NCBI GenBank assembly: GCA_964465125.1
Contig: CAYXIO010000020.1
Span: 1 to 63,921, forward strand
Direction of reading: 5' to 3'
Origin: CAYOHG01 sp964465125
Lineage (GTDB): Bacteria; Planctomycetota; Phycisphaerae; UBA1845; Fen-1342
Length of the DNA: 63,921 nt
The notes under the pieces: generated by a model
Told to the model about the DNA's origin: nothing
What the model saw: only the letters and a program-made list of their open reading frames with translations
The model's database searches: none
Translations under genes and position numbers: made by a program
Shown here: positions 25,220 to 34,489 of the stretch, one piece after another
Layout: each line of letters opens with the position of its first letter
How positions within the stretch are numbered: position 1 is the first letter of the stretch

Positions 25220-28200
25220 TTATCCGGTGGCGTTGAGCCGACCCGGCGATTTGCAAGTGGCCCCGAACCCCCCGCCGCCTGGGGTTTCGAGCGTGAACAC
25301 GTCACCGGGCCCGACGCTCCGCTGAACGCAGCCGGGCAGCGTCTCGGTGGTGCCGTCCGCGCGATGCAGAACCTGCGCACCGGGAAGACCGGGCTGGCCG
25401 CCCCTCAGGCCGAAGGGCGGGCGGGTGCGCCGCTGGGACAGCAGCGAAAGCGTCAGCGGCGCGAGGAACTCGAATTCGCGGATGATGCCGTCGCCGCCGC
25501 AACGCCGGCCCGCGCCGCCGGAGCCGCGCCGAATCGCGAAGCGCCGCAGCCGCACCGGGTAGCGCGCTTCGAGCACCTCCGGGTCGGTCAAGCGCGTATT
25601 GGTCATGTGGACGTGCACGGCGGAGGCGCCGTCGAACTCCGGCCCGGCCCCGCCGCCGCCGCCAACGGTCTCGTAGTAGCCGAAGCGCTCGTCGCCGAAG
25701 GCGAGGTTGTTCATGGTGCCCTGGCTCGCGGCGACGACGCCCAGCGCCCCGAGCACGACGTCGACGATGCGCTGCGAAGTCTCCACGTTGCCGCCGACGA
25801 CAGCCGGGCACGCCGCCGGATCGTCGCTTCGCGGCGGATCGAGCAGGCCGGGGGGAATCACGATTCGCAGCGGCCGCAGCACGCCTTCGTTGAGCGGAAT
25901 CTCCTCGGCGATCAGGCAGCGGAAGCAGTACAGCACGGCGCTGCGGACGATCGCGGGCGTCGCGTTCAGGTTGTCCGGATGCACCGGCCCGCTGCCGCTG
26001 AAGTCCACCACCCACGCGTCGCCTTCGGGCGCGATGCGCACACGCAGCGGCGTGCCATCATCCAGCGCGTCGGCGAACTCGCTGGCGGCGTGCGGCAGCC
26101 GTTGCAGCGCTGCGCGCATCTTCTGCTCCGCCGCATCCTGAATGTGCCCCATGTATCGTGCGACGCGGCCCGGTCCGTGGCGCTGCGTCAATTCGGCGAT
26201 GATCCGAACGCCGCAGGCATTCGCGGCGATCTGGGCGCGCAGGTCGGCGAGGTTCTGGCCGGGATCGCGCGAGGGGTGCGGACCGCCCGCGAACGCGGCT
26301 GTCAGCGCGTCTTCGTCGAGCAACTGACCGCCGCCGGAACGCGCGGCTTCGGAGCCCAAGGAGAGTCGGAGCAGCGGGATCCGCACGCCCTCCTGGGCGA
26401 GCGTTCGGCTGTGCGGCGGCATCGAACCGGGGCTGATTCCGCCGATCTCGGCGTGATGGGCGCGGTTGGCGGCGAAGAAGCGAACCGTAGTTCCCGTAGA
26501 ATCGAAGACCGGAGTGATGACCGTGACGTCTGGAAGATGGCTGCCGCCGCGATAGGGGTCGTTGGTGACGAAGACATCGCCGGGCTGCGCGTCGATGCGG
26601 ACGTCGCCGCAAGCACAACCGCGATCGGGCTCGGCTGCGGGCACCGCGAGCTGGTCCTTCAGCGCGCGGACGCACGGCGCGAGCGCGCCGAGGTGAACGG
26701 GCACATGCGGGGCGTGCGCGACGAGGCCGGCGTCGGCATCGAGAATGGCGCAGGAGAAGTCGAGGCGCTCTTTTACGTTGGTCGAGAGGGCGGTGCGCTG
26801 CAAGGTCGCGCCCATCTGCTCGGCTACGGCCTGAAACGCATGATGAAACGCTTCCAGCGTGATCGGGTCGGGCATCGAGTCGTCGATCGGCGCTTGTCCA
26901 TCCGCCGGTGCGTCAGCGGCCGCGGCGCGTTCATCGGCCGAAAGCAGCACGTCCCCGCTCGCAAGCACCTGCGCCGACCACCCCGGCTCGACCACGATGG
27001 TGGCTCCGGGTTCGGCGATGATCGCCGGTCCGTCGGTTGAGCCCAGCGCGGCGAGCTGTTCGAGCGTCAGGATTCGCGCAGCGATCGCGCGCCCATCGAA
27101 CCACAGCGGGCGCTCGGTCGCGGGCGTGTGCGAGGAGTTCGCCGTCCGAACCGCGCGCGGCGCGGCCGGGCCGGGCTGCATGCCTGCGCTGCGGTGCGTT
27201 TCGACGCGCGCCGCGACCAGCTCAATCTCGCGAGTCGTGAAGTCGAAGCCATAGAGCCGGCGATGGGCCTGCTCAAAGGCCCTGCGCCAGTCCTGATCCG
27301 CGGGCTGAGCGACGGTCAGCACCGTTTCCTGGCCGCGGTAGCGCAGATCGAGCATGCGCAGGGTGCGCTGCCGAGTGGTGCTGCTCCCGACCGTCGATCC
27401 GAACTGGGCGACGGCCTCGGCCTCCAGCTCGAGAAAACACTCTGTGAGGGCTTCCTCAGGCAGGGCCGCGAGCGAAGCGCCGAGGTGTCGCTGTGAGAAA
27501 CGGACCCGTTCGGCTACGCCCAGGCCAAGCGCGCTGAGCAAGCCGGCCAGCGCGGGAATGAGAATCCGCTTCATGCCCAGCTCGCGAGCCATGGCACAGG
27601 CGTGCTGGCCGCCGGCCCCGCCGAACGCAACCAGCGAATACTCGCGCGGGTCATAGCCGCGCCGCGTGGAGACCTTTCGGATCGCCGCGGCCATGTGCAG
27701 GTTGGCAATGCCGATCAGGCCGCCGGCCAGCTCGTGTCGACCGTATCGGCGGCCGGTGGCGCTCTCGATCTGCGCGATGAGTTCGTCGAGGCAGCGCTCG
27801 ACTGCGGCGTGATCGACGGGGAATGGGATTGCCTCGGGCGGGAATCGTCCGAGGAGCAGGTTCAGATCGGTGATGCACAGCGGCCCGCCGCGACCGTAAC
27901 AGGCCGGACCCGGGTCCGCGCCGGCGCTGTGCGGGCCGACGGTCGGCTTGAGACCGTCGAAGGCGCAGATAGATCCGCCGCCGGCGGCGACGGTTTCGAT
28001 CGCGAGCACCGGCGCGGCAAGGCGGCGCACCGCTCCGCTGGCGCGGTCCTCGATCTCCAGCTCAAACCGCCGCTCGAAGGCGCCGTCATAGCGGCACACG
28101 TCGGTGCTGGTTCCGCCCATGTCGAAGCCGATGACGCGCTCGAGGGGCGCCTCGCGCGCCGCGGCCGCGACACCCAGGACGCCGCCGGCCGGTCCGGAGA

Positions 28201-29194
28201 GCACGCTGTCCTTGGCGCGGAAGAGATCGGCCTCGACCAGCGCTCCAGCGCTGGACATCAACAGCAGCTCGCCTGCGGGTATGCCGGCCTGAATTCGGCG
28301 CAGATACTCCTCAACGACCGGCGCGAGATAGGCATCGACGACGGCGGTCTCGGCGCGTGGCAGAATTCGTTGCGAGCGGGAGAGCTCGGAAGAAATCGAG
28401 ACGTGCCGAAAGCCCGCCGCGCGTGCCAGGCCCGCCAGCCGCCGCTCATGTTCCGGATTGCGGTAGCTGTGCAACAGCGCGATGGCCAGCGACTCGGCCC
28501 CGGCGGCACGCACTCTCGAACACGCCTGCCGGGCAGCCTCGACGTCGAGCGGACGCAGCACCGAACCGTCGGACGCGAGGCGCTCGTCGATCTCGATCGA
28601 CCACTCGGTCAGCGGAGCGGCCTTGCGAACGTGCAAATCAAACAGCCGCGGGCGATTCTGCGCGCCGATCGAGAGTAGATCGGCGAAGCCGCGCGTCACG
28701 GCCAGCGCCGTGCGAGCGCCGCGCAGCTCGAGCAGGGCATTCGTGCCGCGCGTGGTTCCCAGCCGGACGTGCACCGGTCCGATGGGCTCGTTCAGGGTGC
28801 GGCCGAGCAGCCAGCGAATGCCGATCAGCGGGGCCTCCAGCCCGCAGGACAGCTCGTAGGTCTCGCCGGCGCGCGGCGGCCGCGGCAGCGGCCGATCGAG
28901 CACGAAGCCGCCGGTTGTCGGCTCAAAGCTGCGCACCCGCGCGGAGCAGCCGTCGCCGCGGACCGGCGAGGGCAGCCGCAATGTCCAGCCGCGAAAGAAG
29001 CCGCGCGGATCGGCGCCGCGGCGCGCGTCAAGGATGAAATCGGCGGAGGATCCCGCGGCCGCCTGGCCGATGTAGCGGCCGTCGCTCAGCAGCTTGTGGG
29101 TGCGCAACGGGTCAGCGCCGATGCGCGCGATGCAGTCGGTGAACGTGCCGCCGACGTCGATCCAGAACTGCGCTGGAATAGCCGATTGCGTCAT
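25220..29194 (-). CDS. 5-oxoprolinase / hydantoinase A-B fusion
   Basis: The 1324-residue protein fuses both halves of the hydantoinase/oxoprolinase family. The N-terminal HyuA part (about 8-690) has an actin-like ATPase fold, with WIDVGGTFTDCIAR, LGTTRGTNALLE, the GFDMGGTSTDVC repeat of the phosphate motif and AFGGAGGQHACAMA. The C-terminal HyuB part (about 790-1310) has FSCAILDADAGLVAH, FVTNDPYRGGSHLPDVT and GGGGAGPEFDGASA. This single-chain arrangement is that of ATP-dependent 5-oxoprolinase, which opens pyroglutamate to glutamate, although hydantoinases share it. A GGAAG lies ahead of the ATG. Confidence 0.9.
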   Translation of the reverse strand: MTQSAIPAQFWIDVGGTFTDCIARIGADPLRTHKLLSDGRYIGQAAAGSSADFILDARRGADPRGFFRGWTLRLPSPVRGDGCSARVRSFEPTTGGFVLDRPLPRPPRAGETYELSCGLEAPLIGIRWLLGRTLNEPIGPVHVRLGTTRGTNALLELRGARTALAVTRGFADLLSIGAQNRPRLFDLHVRKAAPLTEWSIEIDERLASDGSVLRPLDVEAARQACSRVRAAGAESLAIALLHSYRNPEHERRLAGLARAAGFRHVSISSELSRSQRILPRAETAVVDAYLAPVVEEYLRRIQAGIPAGELLLMSSAGALVEADLFRAKDSVLSGPAGGVLGVAAAAREAPLERVIGFDMGGTSTDVCRYDGAFERRFELEIEDRASGAVRRLAAPVLAIETVAAGGGSICAFDGLKPTVGPHSAGADPGPACYGRGGPLCITDLNLLLGRFPPEAIPFPVDHAAVERCLDELIAQIESATGRRYGRHELAGGLIGIANLHMAAAIRKVSTRRGYDPREYSLVAFGGAGGQHACAMARELGMKRILIPALAGLLSALGLGVAERVRFSQRHLGASLAALPEEALTECFLELEAEAVAQFGSTVGSSTTRQRTLRMLDLRYRGQETVLTVAQPADQDWRRAFEQAHRRLYGFDFTTREIELVAARVETHRSAGMQPGPAAPRAVRTANSSHTPATERPLWFDGRAIAARILTLEQLAALGSTDGPAIIAEPGATIVVEPGWSAQVLASGDVLLSADERAAAADAPADGQAPIDDSMPDPITLEAFHHAFQAVAEQMGATLQRTALSTNVKERLDFSCAILDADAGLVAHAPHVPVHLGALAPCVRALKDQLAVPAAEPDRGCACGDVRIDAQPGDVFVTNDPYRGGSHLPDVTVITPVFDSTGTTVRFFAANRAHHAEIGGISPGSMPPHSRTLAQEGVRIPLLRLSLGSEAARSGGGQLLDEDALTAAFAGGPHPSRDPGQNLADLRAQIAANACGVRIIAELTQRHGPGRVARYMGHIQDAAEQKMRAALQRLPHAASEFADALDDGTPLRVRIAPEGDAWVVDFSGSGPVHPDNLNATPAIVRSAVLYCFRCLIAEEIPLNEGVLRPLRIVIPPGLLDPPRSDDPAACPAVVGGNVETSQRIVDVVLGALGVVAASQGTMNNLAFGDERFGYYETVGGGGGAGPEFDGASAVHVHMTNTRLTDPEVLEARYPVRLRRFAIRRGSGGAGRRCGGDGIIREFEFLAPLTLSLLSQRRTRPPFGLRGGQPGLPGAQVLHRADGTTETLPGCVQRSVGPGDVFTLETPGGGGFGATCKSPGRLNATG

Positions 29195-29241
29195 TGCACA
29201 CTTCCGGTCGCTCGAGCGTGGCAGCTACCGCCGCGCGCGGG

Positions 29242-31056
29242 CTAATTCGACGGATGCGGGCTGCCGGTGGGAGCGCCGCGCGAGGGCGGCGCACCGTGGT
29301 GCGTCATGGTCGCGAAATCCGACGCGGTAAGCGAGGACGCGAACTGAATGGCGTCATCGAACGAGCGCCAGACGATCAGCCACGGGCGGTGACGCCAGCC
29401 GGCTCGGGCCATGAGCCGCAGGGGCTGTTCCTGCACCCCGCCGATGATGACGAAAATCCGCGCCGCATGCAGCGTGTTGAGCACGGATTCGAGGTTGACC
29501 AGGCCGGTGGCATCCATCACGGGGACGGCGCGCAGGTCGAGGATGACCGCGTGGACGTCGCTGCGGACGGTTCGCAGGGCGCTGACGGCCTTCTGTGCGG
29601 CGCCGAAGAAGAGCGGGCCGCCGATTTCGTACACCATCACGCCGGCGGGCAGCGGCTGATCGGTCGCCTGCGCCGCGCCGTCGGCCCAGCGGAAGTGCGC
29701 CAGCTCGGCCATGCGCCGCATGAACAGCAGCGCGGCGAGCACGACCCCGACGCCGACCGCGATGACCATGTCGAACACTACGGTCAAGCCGAAGCAGACG
29801 CCGAGCACGAGCGCGTCGCTGGGCGGAGCCACCCGCAGCACGCGGAAGACGTGCTTCAGCTCCGCCATGTTCCAGGCGATGATCAGCAGCATCGCGGCCA
29901 GCGCGGCCATGGGCAGCAGGCCAAGCAGCGGCGCCATGATCGCCATCGCCGCGAGCACGAAGAGCGCGTGAAAGAGGGCCGCGATCGGGCTGCGGCCCCC
30001 GTTGCGGATATTGGTCGCGGTGCGCGCGATGGCGCCGGTGGCGGCGATGCCGCCGAAGAACGGGGCCACGAGGTTGCCGACGCCCTGGGCGAGCAGCTCC
30101 GCATCCGGGCTGTGCTTGCGCCCAGTCATGCCGTCGGCGACGACCGCCGACAGCAGCGACTCGATCGCGCCGAGCATCGCGATCGCGAAGGCCGCGCCGA
30201 GCAAGGCGTCGATCGGCAGGGGGGAGCCGTCGGGCGCGGTGGCCAGCCAGGGCAGCGACGGCGCCGGCAAGGTCTGCGGCACACCGCCGAAGCGCGACGC
30301 AATGGTCTCGACGTGAAGCCCCGGCACCAGCCGGGTGAGGCCATACGCGGCGGCGGTCGCGACAAACAGCGCCACGATCGGGGCCGGAAGCGCGCGCGTG
30401 AGCCTGGGAACGAGGATCAGCAGCGCGAGCGTAAGCGCGCCGATCACGGCATCCGGCCAGTGCGCCGTACCCGCGGCGGCCACCATCGCCGTGACACGTT
30501 CAATGTAGTGCTCGGGCATGTGGGCCACTTGCAGTCCGAAGAAGTCGCGCACCTGCATCGTCGCGATCACGACCGCGATGCCCGCCGTAAAGCCGCTGGT
30601 GACGGGATAGGGGATGAACTCGACCAGCTTTCCGAGCCCCGATGCGCCCATGAGGACGAGGATGATGCCGGCTAAGAGGGTGGCCATCATCAGGCCGGCG
30701 GCGCCGTACTGGGACGCGATCGGCGCCAGGATGGCGACGAAGGCCGCGGTGGGGCCGGAGACCTGGACGCGCGAGCCGCCGAGCAGCGCAATCGCGCCGC
30801 CGGCGACGATGGCGGTGAACAGGCCGTGTTGAGGGGGTACCCCGGCGGCGATCGCCAGCGCCATGGAAAGCGGCAGCGCGATCACGCCGACGATCACGCC
30901 GGCTAGGGCGTCACTTCGCAGGTCCGCAAGCCGGTAGCCTTCGCGAAAGGTCTCGCGCAGGGCGAAACCGGGCAGCGCGAGCAGGTTCCGGATTGATGCG
31001 CCGAAGTCTCGCTTTTCCGGCTCGACCCACGCGGGGCGATCGCTGATTGTGTCCAC
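29242..31056 (-). CDS. SulP-family anion transporter with STAS domain
   Basis: The start is a GTG. The 604-residue protein has the SulP membrane domain (about 45-440), with the signature segments LAGVIVGVIALPLSMALAIA and GPTAAFVAILAPI, and a C-terminal STAS domain (about 470-565) that includes IGGPLFFGAAQ and VILDLRAVPVMDATG. The family carries sulfate, bicarbonate or dicarboxylates, commonly as symport or exchange. The sequence resembles the DauA/YchM type but does not settle the substrate. The gene starts 160 bases after the ppdK end and precedes 5-oxoprolinase on the same strand. Confidence 0.93.
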   Translation of the reverse strand: MDTISDRPAWVEPEKRDFGASIRNLLALPGFALRETFREGYRLADLRSDALAGVIVGVIALPLSMALAIAAGVPPQHGLFTAIVAGGAIALLGGSRVQVSGPTAAFVAILAPIASQYGAAGLMMATLLAGIILVLMGASGLGKLVEFIPYPVTSGFTAGIAVVIATMQVRDFFGLQVAHMPEHYIERVTAMVAAAGTAHWPDAVIGALTLALLILVPRLTRALPAPIVALFVATAAAYGLTRLVPGLHVETIASRFGGVPQTLPAPSLPWLATAPDGSPLPIDALLGAAFAIAMLGAIESLLSAVVADGMTGRKHSPDAELLAQGVGNLVAPFFGGIAATGAIARTATNIRNGGRSPIAALFHALFVLAAMAIMAPLLGLLPMAALAAMLLIIAWNMAELKHVFRVLRVAPPSDALVLGVCFGLTVVFDMVIAVGVGVVLAALLFMRRMAELAHFRWADGAAQATDQPLPAGVMVYEIGGPLFFGAAQKAVSALRTVRSDVHAVILDLRAVPVMDATGLVNLESVLNTLHAARIFVIIGGVQEQPLRLMARAGWRHRPWLIVWRSFDDAIQFASSLTASDFATMTHHGAPPSRGAPTGSPHPSN

Positions 31057-31216
31057 GGCCCGACCCGCCTCCCTTCACACGCATTCCGCGTGAAGCTACC
31101 CGATGCGTGATCCCCAGCGCTTGTGTGCCATGCAGGTCCTGCGGCACCGGTTTCCGAACGGTGCTCCCCGCGCAAGCGGCGCGCAGGCGGGACACTGCTT
31201 TGCGTAACGCGTCGGC

Positions 31217-34078
31217 TTAGCGCCGCGAACGACTCCGCGGCGCCTTGCGTTTGGCTGCGGCGCTGCGCCCGGCCTTCGCCGCACGTGCCTTGGCCGGCTT
31301 GGCAGCCTTGGACGCCGCGGCGCGCTTGGCCGGCTGGGCCTTGGTCTGCTCGTCGATGACCGCCTGGGCCGCCGCCAACCGCGCGATCGGCACGCGGTAG
31401 GGCGAGCAGCTCACGTAGTCCATGCCGACGCGATGACAGAACTTGACGCTCTTGGCCTCGCCGCCATGCTCGCCGCAGATGCCGATCTTGAGCTTGGCGC
31501 GGGCGTTGCGACCGTGGCGAATGGCGTGATTCACCAGCATGCCGACGCCGTCCTGGTCGAGCGACTGGAACGGGTCGTCGGGGAAGATCGCGGCCTTGTT
31601 CTGATCGACGTAGTCGGGCAGGAAGCGGCCGGCGTCGTCGCGCGACAGCCCCATGGTCATCTGCGTCAGGTCATTCGTGCCGAAGCTGAAGAACTCGGCG
31701 ACCTCGGCGACGCGCTCGGCGGTCAGCGCGGCGCGGGGCGTCTCGATCATCGTGCCGACCAGGTAAGGGATGCGCGCCTTCTCGCGGGCGAGGATCGCGT
31801 CGGCGACGGCGCGCGTCCGCTCGGTCAGAATGCGCAGCTCCTTCGCGTCGATCGTCAGCGGGATCATGATCTCCGGCTCGACCTTGCCGCCGGCCTTCTT
31901 CACCTCGACGGCGGCCTCGAGGATCGCGCGGACCTGCATGTCGAGGATTTCGGGATAGGTGATGCACAGACGACAGCCGCGGTGCCCGAGCATCGGGTTG
32001 GCCTCGTGCAACTGCTCCGAGCGTTGCAGGATGCGGTCCGCCGGAATGCCGGTCGCGCGCGAGAGGGCATCGGCCTGCTCGCGCGTCTTGGGCACGAATT
32101 CGTGCAGCGGCGGATCGATCAGGCGGATCGTCACCGGGCGGCCGCCCATCGCGCGGAAGATGCCGACGAAGTCCTCCTTCTGGTAAGGCAGGAGCTTGTC
32201 GAGCGCGGCGATGCGGGCTTCCTGCGACTCGGCGACGATCATCTCCTGAATCGCGAGCTGCCGCGCCTGCGTGCTGAAGAACATGTGCTCGGTGCGGCAC
32301 AGCCCGATGCCCTGAGCGCCCATCTCAATCGCCTTCTGGGCGTCCTCAGGCGTGTCCGCGTTGGTGCGCACCTTGAGGCGGCGGCGGTCGTCGACCCACT
32401 TCATCAGCGTGTAGAACTCGTCGGGCAGCTTGGGCAGTGTCAGTTTCAGCTCGCCGCTGTAGACCTCGCCGCTCGAGCCGTCGAGCGTGAGGAAATCGCC
32501 CTGCCGGAACGTCTTGCCGTTGACCGACATCTGCTTGGCGGCGTAGTCGATCCGCAGCGCTTCGCAGCCGACGATGCAGCATTTGCCCCAGCCGCGCGCC
32601 ACGACGGCCGCGTGCGAGGTCTTGCCGCCGGTCGCGGTCAGAATGCCCTTGGCGGCCTGCATGCCGCCGACGTCTTCGGGGCTGGTTTCCTTGCGCACGA
32701 GCACGACGGAATCGCCGCCGGCCGCCATGCTCTCGGCCTCGGCCGCGGTGAACACGATCCGCCCGCAGGCCGCGCCGGGGACCGCGTTAATGCCGGTCGC
32801 GATCCGCCGCGAAGCCAGCTCGCCGCGGCTGACCGCGTCGCTGATGACCGGGTAGAACAGCCGCTCGATGTCCTCCGGCATCATGCGCGCGATGGCCTGG
32901 TCCTTCGTGATCACCGGCTTGCTGGCGGCGGCATGATATTTCTTCGGCAGATAGCCCTTGCGCACCAGCTTGTTGGCTTCGGCGGCGCTCATCAGCGGCT
33001 GGGTGGCCTGCTCGACGGCGATCTTGAAGGCCGCCGCGGGCGTGCGCTTGCCCGTGCGGCATTGCAGCATGTAGAGCTTGCCGCGCTCGACGGTGAACTC
33101 CAGGTCCTGCATCTCGCCGTAGTGAATCTCGAGCATCGCGCGGACCGCTTCGAGCTGCTCGTACACCTCGGGCATCTGGCGGTTGAGCTCGGCCAGGTGC
33201 AGCGGGGTGCGAATGCCCGCCACCACGTCCTCGCCCTGCGCGTTGATCAGCAGGTCGCCGTAGAATTCGTTCGTGCCGAGGCTCGGGTCGCGCGTGAAGC
33301 AGACGCCCGTCCCGCTGTCGTCGCCCATGTTGCCGAAGACCATCTGGCAGACGTTCACCGCGGTGCCCGCGAGACCGGTGATCTTCTCGACGCGGCGGTA
33401 GGTGACGGCCTTGTCAGCGTTCCAGGAACGGAAGACGGCGTTGATCGCGCCGACGAGCTGCTGCCAGGGATCCTGCGGGAAGTCCTGGCCGGTCTGCTCG
33501 CGGAAGAAGGCCTTGAAGTCGGCGCAGAGCTCCTGGAGCGCGTCGGCCGGCAGCTCGTAGTCCATCTTCACGCCGACGCGCTGCTTGAGCGTGTGCAGCT
33601 TGTGCTCGAGCACGTCCTTGCTGAGCCCGACCACCACGGTGGAGTACATCTGCAAGAAGCGGCGGTAGGCATCCCAGGCGAACTTCGGGTTCTTCGTGCA
33701 CTCGGCCAGCCCGACGACGGAGGCGTCCGACAGCCCGAGGTTGAGAATCGTCTCCATCATGCCGGGCATGGAGCGCGCCGCGCCGCTGCGCACCGAGACG
33801 AGCAGCGGGTCCTTGCGGTCGCCGAGCTTTTTGCCGCACAGCTTTTCGAGCCGCGCCAGGTGGGCCTTGATCTCCTTGTCGAGGCCGGTGGGCCACTTGC
33901 CCTTGTTGGCGTGATAGAACGCGCAGGCGTCCACGGTGATCGTGAATCCACTGGGCACGGGCAGCCCGATGTTGGTCATCTCCGCCAGGCCGGCGCCCTT
34001 GCCGCCCAGCAGCAGGCGCTGATCGCCCCGGCCTTCCGCCTTGCCACCGCCGAAGAAGTACACGAACTTCGCACTCAT
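31217..34078 (-). CDS. ppdK: Pyruvate, phosphate dikinase with basic C-terminal tail
   Basis: Interconverts pyruvate, ATP and Pi with phosphoenolpyruvate, AMP and PPi. The start at 34078 (MSAKFVYFFGGGKAEG) has GAGGA upstream; the longer frame adds 75 unlikely residues. The N-terminal ATP-grasp domain begins GGKGAGLAEMT, the swivelling phosphohistidine domain has TGGKTSHAAVVARGWG and the C-terminal PEP/pyruvate domain has IGLCRTEHMFF and GICGEHGGEAKS with the catalytic Cys. The enzyme proper ends near residue 909. Beyond it is a tail of about 44 residues made almost only of Lys, Ala, Arg, Pro and Ser, resembling bacterial histone H1-like proteins. PPDK normally ends without any such tail. Confidence 0.96.
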   Translation of the reverse strand: MSAKFVYFFGGGKAEGRGDQRLLLGGKGAGLAEMTNIGLPVPSGFTITVDACAFYHANKGKWPTGLDKEIKAHLARLEKLCGKKLGDRKDPLLVSVRSGAARSMPGMMETILNLGLSDASVVGLAECTKNPKFAWDAYRRFLQMYSTVVVGLSKDVLEHKLHTLKQRVGVKMDYELPADALQELCADFKAFFREQTGQDFPQDPWQQLVGAINAVFRSWNADKAVTYRRVEKITGLAGTAVNVCQMVFGNMGDDSGTGVCFTRDPSLGTNEFYGDLLINAQGEDVVAGIRTPLHLAELNRQMPEVYEQLEAVRAMLEIHYGEMQDLEFTVERGKLYMLQCRTGKRTPAAAFKIAVEQATQPLMSAAEANKLVRKGYLPKKYHAAASKPVITKDQAIARMMPEDIERLFYPVISDAVSRGELASRRIATGINAVPGAACGRIVFTAAEAESMAAGGDSVVLVRKETSPEDVGGMQAAKGILTATGGKTSHAAVVARGWGKCCIVGCEALRIDYAAKQMSVNGKTFRQGDFLTLDGSSGEVYSGELKLTLPKLPDEFYTLMKWVDDRRRLKVRTNADTPEDAQKAIEMGAQGIGLCRTEHMFFSTQARQLAIQEMIVAESQEARIAALDKLLPYQKEDFVGIFRAMGGRPVTIRLIDPPLHEFVPKTREQADALSRATGIPADRILQRSEQLHEANPMLGHRGCRLCITYPEILDMQVRAILEAAVEVKKAGGKVEPEIMIPLTIDAKELRILTERTRAVADAILAREKARIPYLVGTMIETPRAALTAERVAEVAEFFSFGTNDLTQMTMGLSRDDAGRFLPDYVDQNKAAIFPDDPFQSLDQDGVGMLVNHAIRHGRNARAKLKIGICGEHGGEAKSVKFCHRVGMDYVSCSPYRVPIARLAAAQAVIDEQTKAQPAKRAAASKAAKPAKARAAKAGRSAAAKRKAPRSRSRR

Positions 34079-34489
34079 CTGACATCCTCGATGAAAACGC
34101 TTCCCTGCGTGGAAAACCCGGTTCTTGCCGCGCCCGCCGCGCGGACCCACAGTGTCCACGGGCCCGGCGCGGGTGAAAGCGCGGAATAGTACGGCAAGCG
34201 CGGCCTGGACACCAACGGCGGCAGGGGTGGTCTGGCTGGTTCCCTGGGGGCTCTTTTGGGGTATTGCGGCGCGCCGCGGTCCGCGCGTCGGCGCCGCCGG
34301 CAACGCGCCGAAAGCTGCGCGCCGGCCGCCTGTCGGACTTCGGCGCAGGCGCGAAGTTCACGTGCCGAAGAGCCGAAGTGCTCGAAGCCGCGCCCTGCGA
34401 TGAGCGCGGGCGCCCGACATCGACGGGAGGGAGCACTCCGAGGGCTTCTTCTACCACTCCGGCTGGGCAACCGAGCAAACGAAACCGCC
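34079..34489. other. Intergenic region upstream of ppdK
   Basis: A 411-base gap between ppdK and the frameshifted propeller gene. It holds the candidate ppdK promoter (34186-34215). I see no gene or convincing repeat in 34216-34489. Confidence 0.45.
34186..34215 (-). promoter_or_regulatory. Candidate ppdK promoter
   Basis: On the minus strand TTGGTG (complement of 34210-34215) and TACTAT (complement of 34186-34191) are 18 bases apart. The transcript would start near 34179, about 100 bases before the ppdK start. Confidence 0.45.

Noticed and set aside
31433..34189. A 918-codon open frame on the plus strand opposite ppdK
   Set aside because: It is the antisense shadow of a clear PPDK gene in GC-rich DNA; composition is Arg/Ala/Val/His-heavy, with no domain, ribosome binding site or signal.
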